NCBI GenBank assembly: GCA_038380795.1
Contig: CM076274.1
Location: forward strand, 19,934,027 to 19,998,026
Length of the DNA: 64,000 nucleotides
Direction of reading: 5' to 3'
DNA from: Pyrocephalus nanus
Taxonomy: Eukaryota > Chordata > Aves > Passeriformes > Tyrannidae
Position numbers and translations under genes: made by a program. Positions 59,378 through 64,000 of the stretch are shown piece by piece. Positions within the stretch are counted from its first letter, which is position 1. Each line of letters starts with the position of its first letter. The notes under the pieces were generated by a model. That model was not told the DNA's origin. It was given only the letters and a program-made list of their open reading frames with translations, and made no database searches.

Positions 59378-59609
59378 GAGAGTTGGGTTGTATCTCAGGA
59401 AAAGGTTCTTCCCCCAGAGGGTAGTGGGGCACTGAACAGGCTCCCCAGGGCAGTGGTCATGGCCCCAGTGCTGCCAGATCTCAAGGAGTGTTTGGACAAT
59501 GCTCTCAGACACATGGTAGGATTGTTGGGGTGTCCTGTGCAGGGCAAGAAGTTGGAGTTGATGATCCTTGTGGGTCCCTTCCAACCCAGAACATTCTATT
59601 ATCCTACGA
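59378..59609 (+). mobile_element. CR1 3'-end fragment, antisense to ZC3H12B
   Basis: GGAAAAGGTTCTTCCCCCAG, AGGGTAGTGGGGCACTGAAC and GATCCTTGTGGGTCCC match the end of the 1.9-3.7 kb CR1 copy (compare about 3431-3640). It ends ACATTCTATTATCCTACG. Confidence 0.92.
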
Positions 59610-62600
59610 ACTACAACCCAAGTATGAATTGAAAAGAAATGCAAAGGTAGTATAAAATTTAACCAACTTGCCTCAAACTTCATTTTGTCACACTCATAAG
59701 TATGAATTCAAAAGGACAGGATAAATAGATAGTTGCAATTATAAACAGAGGAAGCAGCATTTCAGCTGTTTCTTAAGATACGATTCCTTTATGGAGTTAA
59801 CCCAACGTAAAAGAACAGGTAGTGCTGAGCACAGGACAAGTAAAAAGTACAGGCCAGACTTCTGAAGGGAAGGAAAAGGAATATTTCTATTGCAATAGGT
59901 ATTTAACCATATTTTCTGGGACAGAAAAAAAAAAAAAAGAACTATACAGTGAACAAACACCTATAGTATCCCTTTTCTGCCAATATTCCCTTTCTAGTAA
60001 TCTTAAGGAGCTACAGCTAGCATTATTCTGTTGTCCCTACTCAGGCAACATTTACACTTCAGTTGACAATATAAAATAAGAGCAGACACATAACCCCTTA
60101 AAGATTATTTGTGGGCAATTCCTAACAAACTGAGATAATTAATTTGGATCTATGACCAAAGCAATACACTGGTTCTCCTAATCCACATTCTGATTGGAGG
60201 TCATTCGGTACTACCTAATCTGCAGATCTAAATGACTCATTAACGCTCTGAGAAGGGAAAAAAAAAAGTTGTGACTGCAGCTGAGTCAAAGACACATCAA
60301 GGATGTGATGCATCCTATCATCTTAACTTACACTAATTCAATTTGCAATGGAATATGTAGAACACTACTTTTTTTAAAGATTAAACTAGATGTTCCTCTA
60401 ACAAAAAATCTCATCAATATTTGTGAAACCTGAGAAACAAAGGGTATTCTGACTCTAAAGATCTCAATATACTGGACAGACCCTCACATGCCATCCAGCA
60501 AGAGGATTTTAACTCAGAATGTAACTCACCTGTTAGGACAGAAGCTTTCTGATAAACTGAAACAACAGAAACCACTAAAAAATGCCTAAAGCACAGAAAG
60601 ACACCTCGCTCAGTAAGAATCAAAGAGTAACTTTACTGAGCATCAAACGCTACCTTAACAGAAAACAGGAAGAGGAGCTTAAAGGCATCTTGTGACTTTA
60701 GATTTTCACACCTGTTACCTTGCTTTTGAAAAAAACAAAGTCAGTCCATGGCTAATTAGGTCTGCTTTTAGCAAGGTGTTGGACTAAATGACCACCTGAA
60801 GGAGGTCCAATCCAAACTAATTAATCTTTTATGCTCAGATTCCTTCATTCTTATAATGACAACACTGCTCATTCCAAGGTGAAGAAGCTGTAACTCTTCA
60901 TCAAAAGATAAGAGAAAAAGCCTACCACCTTGATTTGAAAGTCAAAACAGCAAATGCCCAAGCTCCAGCAATTAAAGGGAGATCTAAATATGGCCAAGGC
61001 CTGGGAGAGGAAGGTTTTTGTTTTGTGTGATGGGTTATTTGCTTTAGGGGGTGGTTTTTTGTTTGTTTTTTTTTAAATCAGGACAATCTAGAAATCAAAA
61101 AAAAGGGAAGAGTTGGCAAAGAGATGGAAACTAGTATTTGATCTTAAAAAAATAAAAAGCATAGTCAGGGGGCAATAGCAAGTGGTTTTAGTTTGAAATA
61201 GTCACTTAGTTTTGACTTTATGTGATTTGACAGAGGTGTCTGTGGGTTCATGAAAGGAGTGCATACAGTAAACTTCTTTTGGATACCCTCACTGAATATA
61301 ATTAAGTTTAAACCTCTGGCTTTACCCTAAGGTTGATGCTCTGTCCCTGAAATAGCATTCCTCTCTAGTCAACTGAAGTTGTCTCAGCTATTAATCTTGA
61401 TGAGGGGTCTCTCTCCAGATGGAATCAATATGGAAAAGGGGCTCTTATATTTCCACTATGGAACAAGCACCTTGGTCTATGCCAGGATTTGTAAAACACT
61501 TTAGTTACACTGTACAGTGATATCCTAATGAAATTCTAGAAGAGGCATTATAGTCATTTGGCTTTTTCAATTTTTTTTTCAAATGATGAGATAGACAAAT
61601 CAATATATCAAACTAATTTACAATGTGGCAACACCTGGGAACTCCTTGCGAGTTTATAAATTGCTTTTCTTCACCTTTCCAGGCCCTGCTGCCTTCCTCA
61701 TTCCCAAAAGCTCCAAAGCTTCTGTTCTTGATGTAAACAGTAACAAAACGCAAGTGACAGAAGCAATTTGTTTTACTTTTGTTATTCACAGATCTATAGC
61801 AGAATTATAAGTGTTTAACAAAATGACATTTCAGTTGCAAATTATAAAGAGGTTAGGAAAGTCAAATCAGCAGATGTTGACAACACAATAATTCGCCTTC
61901 GAAAAGGCATCCAGAAAGATCAAAGAACAGGAAGCCAGAACTTACCTAATTCACAGCTGTTGACAGTAAGAATTCACTTTCTTACTAGTTCATCAGCATA
62001 TAAAGTGTCATTGGTATCCATTCATCTGCTTAACCCTTTTCTGGTCCATTCCCTCTCAAACAGTAAGTTTGTATGCAGTTAGATTTTCTTTTTTTAAAAT
62101 ACACCTTATAGAGGGCATTCAAATGAAAGTGACTTAGGAAGCTTAACAGACTGCTTCTTTTAAAACTTGATAAATATTATTTTAGAAGACAGACAGATCA
62201 CAGGTCTAGAGAATATCAAGAGCCACAAGACTAATACATGGGAAATATATATGACATTGAAGAAGAAAAGACATCTTCCGAAGGCAGCTAAATGATTCTG
62301 AATTTGAAGACGACCTTGACATTCCCACTAACCCATTTTTCTAGCAGAAAGCAAAGATAATTTTGTAAGTGACATTAGCTGCCCTTGTGAAATATACATT
62401 TCAGTTCTACATACCATAGTTCATTTATGACATCTGGCAAGCAAAAGATATATTTCATCAATAAAGGATACCTCCTATACAAAAAAGACTACTTGACAGG
62501 CTCTTCAATTTCAATAAACAAACAGACCAAACATAAGAAATCAGACAGACCTGGAATGCTGCACGCTCAGATCTACTGATATGCATAACAGAAGTTCATA

Positions 62601-63100
62601 AATGACCAGCATTTTAATTTTCTTCTTATTCTTTCTTCCCACTTATGACAACACATGCTAATCACTCAAACACATTGCAAGATATATAAAAAAAGTAAAA
62701 CAATATCACATGTATTCAACAAACCTGAATTTAGATTCCCACCTATCAGAAGACACAGTATAGCTTTTGATTCAATTTTACCGTTTCCTAACTTGTGAAG
62801 GAAATATACAGCTCTTGTGAAATATAATTTCAGAATTTTTTAATGACAATTAGAAGAGCAGATGGCTATGAAAAAGAACATTTTTTAATTAATTGATCAG
62901 AAAAAGTATCTCAAACCTCAGGTATATTGCATGAGTGAGCAGTTCCTTATTCAGTTGCATTATAAAGCAAAATGGAAGGATTTAAGTTGCACGCATCAGG
63001 TACCCTCTACAAAAGCAATTTCCATATTTCATCACCTTTTTTCGCTAATGCAAGTTTCCTGCTACTCTTCTTTTGTTAAGACACTGAACACCTTCTTAAA
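59610..63100. other. Intronic DNA, no gene recognised
   Basis: AT-rich sequence with an A run at about 59926-59938. A strong minus-strand splice-donor-like site (AG|GTAAGTT) lies at about 61940-61948 but no matching exon is clear. No protein-coding or RNA gene is supported. Confidence 0.45.
60771..60830 (+). mobile_element. Probable CR1 3' tail remnant
   Basis: GGTGTTGGACTAAATGACCA followed by GGAGGTCCAATCCAAACTAA resembles the terminal bases of CR1 families. Only about 60 bases remain, so subfamily cannot be given. Confidence 0.6.
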
Positions 63101-63179
63101 ACAGCGTGCTAAGGCAGCCTTCGCATGCCCTCCTCGGCGTTTAAAATTACTTAAAATTGCTAAATGAAACCAGGCTAAA

Positions 63180-64000
63180 TTCCCGACTCCGTTCCAACCC
63201 GCCCAGGCCGTTTCACCTGCGCTGCCGCAGCAGTCCCCAGGCCCCGAGCCCGCTCCAGCAAGGCTATGCGAGGGACGGCGCCACCGCGTCCCAGCGAGGG
63301 CCTCGCGTCCCCTCGTCCAGCCAGCGGCCAATGCAGGACGGGCGGTAGCCGCGGCGACGGACGGCCAAGCCAGGCATCGCCGCTCCAAGTGGGCGCAGGG
63401 CGGCAGTGGCACCGCCGGGACAGCGGCCCCGGCGGGACAACGCCCCCCAGGCAGCCGCAGCTTCGGGACAACTTCCCCCTGGGGCAGCGGCGCTCCCCGC
63501 GCTGACCCGGAGGGCAGCGGCGCCGAGCGGGGCCCCAGGGCCGCGCCGCGGCTGCCGCCCAGCCTGGAGAGCGCCCGGTGGGCGACAGGGGGCGCCCCAC
63601 CGCTCTCGCCCTACCCCCCCCACCGCGCGGACCCCGCGGGGGGGCTTTGGAAGGCTCCACCGCCTCCCCGCTTCGAGCCGCCCTCGCCCGCCCTCAGCGC
63701 CCGCCGCCCCCGGCCGGATCCTCACCCGCTGTTGTCGCTGCAGACAACGCCCGCGGCTCCCTGCGGGATCTGGCGGCGAAGAGCTGAGGGACGGCGGGGC
63801 TCGGCGCGGCCGCGGCACGGGCCCCACTCCGGCCGCTCCCGCCGCATGGAGGGGGAAGGGCCGGCCGGAGCGATGGGAGAGGAGGGGGCGTGGAGGAGCA
63901 GAGCCAGGGCGGGACGCGATGGAAGGGGGAAGGGGGGAAGTGCGGCCGCGGGGCTCAGCGCCGGCGGGAGCGCGGGGGCCGCTGCCGCCGCCTCATCCCC
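63180..64000. promoter_or_regulatory. CpG island at window edge, likely ZC3H12B promoter and first noncoding exon
   Basis: An abrupt shift to very G+C- and CpG-rich DNA that continues past the window edge. On the minus strand a consensus-like donor CGG|GTGAGG falls at 63725-63720, and a weaker one (CAG|GTGAAA) at about 63216. Either could end a leader exon joined to the acceptor at 45466. The 160-190-codon minus-strand open frames here are typical of G+C-rich DNA and are not called as genes. A divergent + strand gene beyond the edge is possible. Confidence 0.65.

Larger units (their letters stand above)
45466..63719 (-). other. Inferred long first intron of ZC3H12B (5' UTR intron)
   Basis: About 18.25 kb between the predicted acceptor at 45466-45467 and the candidate donor in the right-hand CpG island. 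It is AT-rich with no protein-coding exon that I can support. It holds CR1 pieces at 48.2, 51.6, 59.4 and 60.8 kb, an LTR-like patch near 52 kb, and simple repeats. Alternative first exons inside it cannot be excluded. Confidence 0.55.

Noticed and set aside
63062..63827. Minus-strand open frames of 116-187 codons in the right CpG island
   Set aside because: Composition-driven frames rich in Arg/Gly/Ala/Pro with no domain; the region is better explained as promoter and noncoding exon.

Overview
The window is vertebrate nuclear DNA, almost certainly avian. It carries many decayed CR1-type LINE fragments, several ending in the bird CR1 tail built on ATTCTATG units. It also carries two intron-split genes that sit tail to tail, as LAS1L and ZC3H12B do near human Xq12. 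I saw no bacterial, CRISPR, phage or plasmid features. All gene models were read from splice sites, reading frame and recalled vertebrate proteins; no search was run.

Layout. 1-11.1 kb is intergenic DNA with one long CR1 copy (about 1945-3655), two shorter CR1 pieces and no supported gene. 11.1-12.35 kb is a CpG island containing a GC-box minisatellite directly upstream of the LAS1L start codon. LAS1L runs on the + strand from 11859 to 32418 in 15 coding exons that sum to 2004 nt (667 residues plus stop). ZC3H12B runs on the - strand, with its coding sequence between 45301 and 38638 in five exons that sum to 2514 nt (837 residues plus stop). Its apparent 3' UTR of about 4.5 kb reaches to about 34.08 kb, leaving roughly 1.4 kb between the two gene ends. 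45.5-63.7 kb is best read as a long intron in the ZC3H12B 5' leader, with further CR1 pieces and an LTR-like patch. The window ends inside a second CpG island (63.18-64.0 kb) that contains a good minus-strand splice donor and is the likely ZC3H12B promoter and first exon.

Function. LAS1L is the HEPN-fold endoribonuclease that cuts ITS2 during large ribosomal subunit maturation. ZC3H12B (Regnase-2/MCPIP2) is a PIN/NYN-domain endoribonuclease with a CCCH finger that degrades mRNAs. Catalytic motifs are intact in both: R146/H147/H151 in LAS1L; D197, D281/D282 and D300 plus C362/C368/C374/H378 in ZC3H12B. They are neighbours by conserved synteny and not an operon.

I found no wholly new system. 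The best leads are the 38-codon upstream ORF in the ZC3H12B leader, the G-quadruplex-prone minisatellite at the LAS1L promoter, a 27-nt LAS1L microexon, and the element-rich ZC3H12B 3' UTR.
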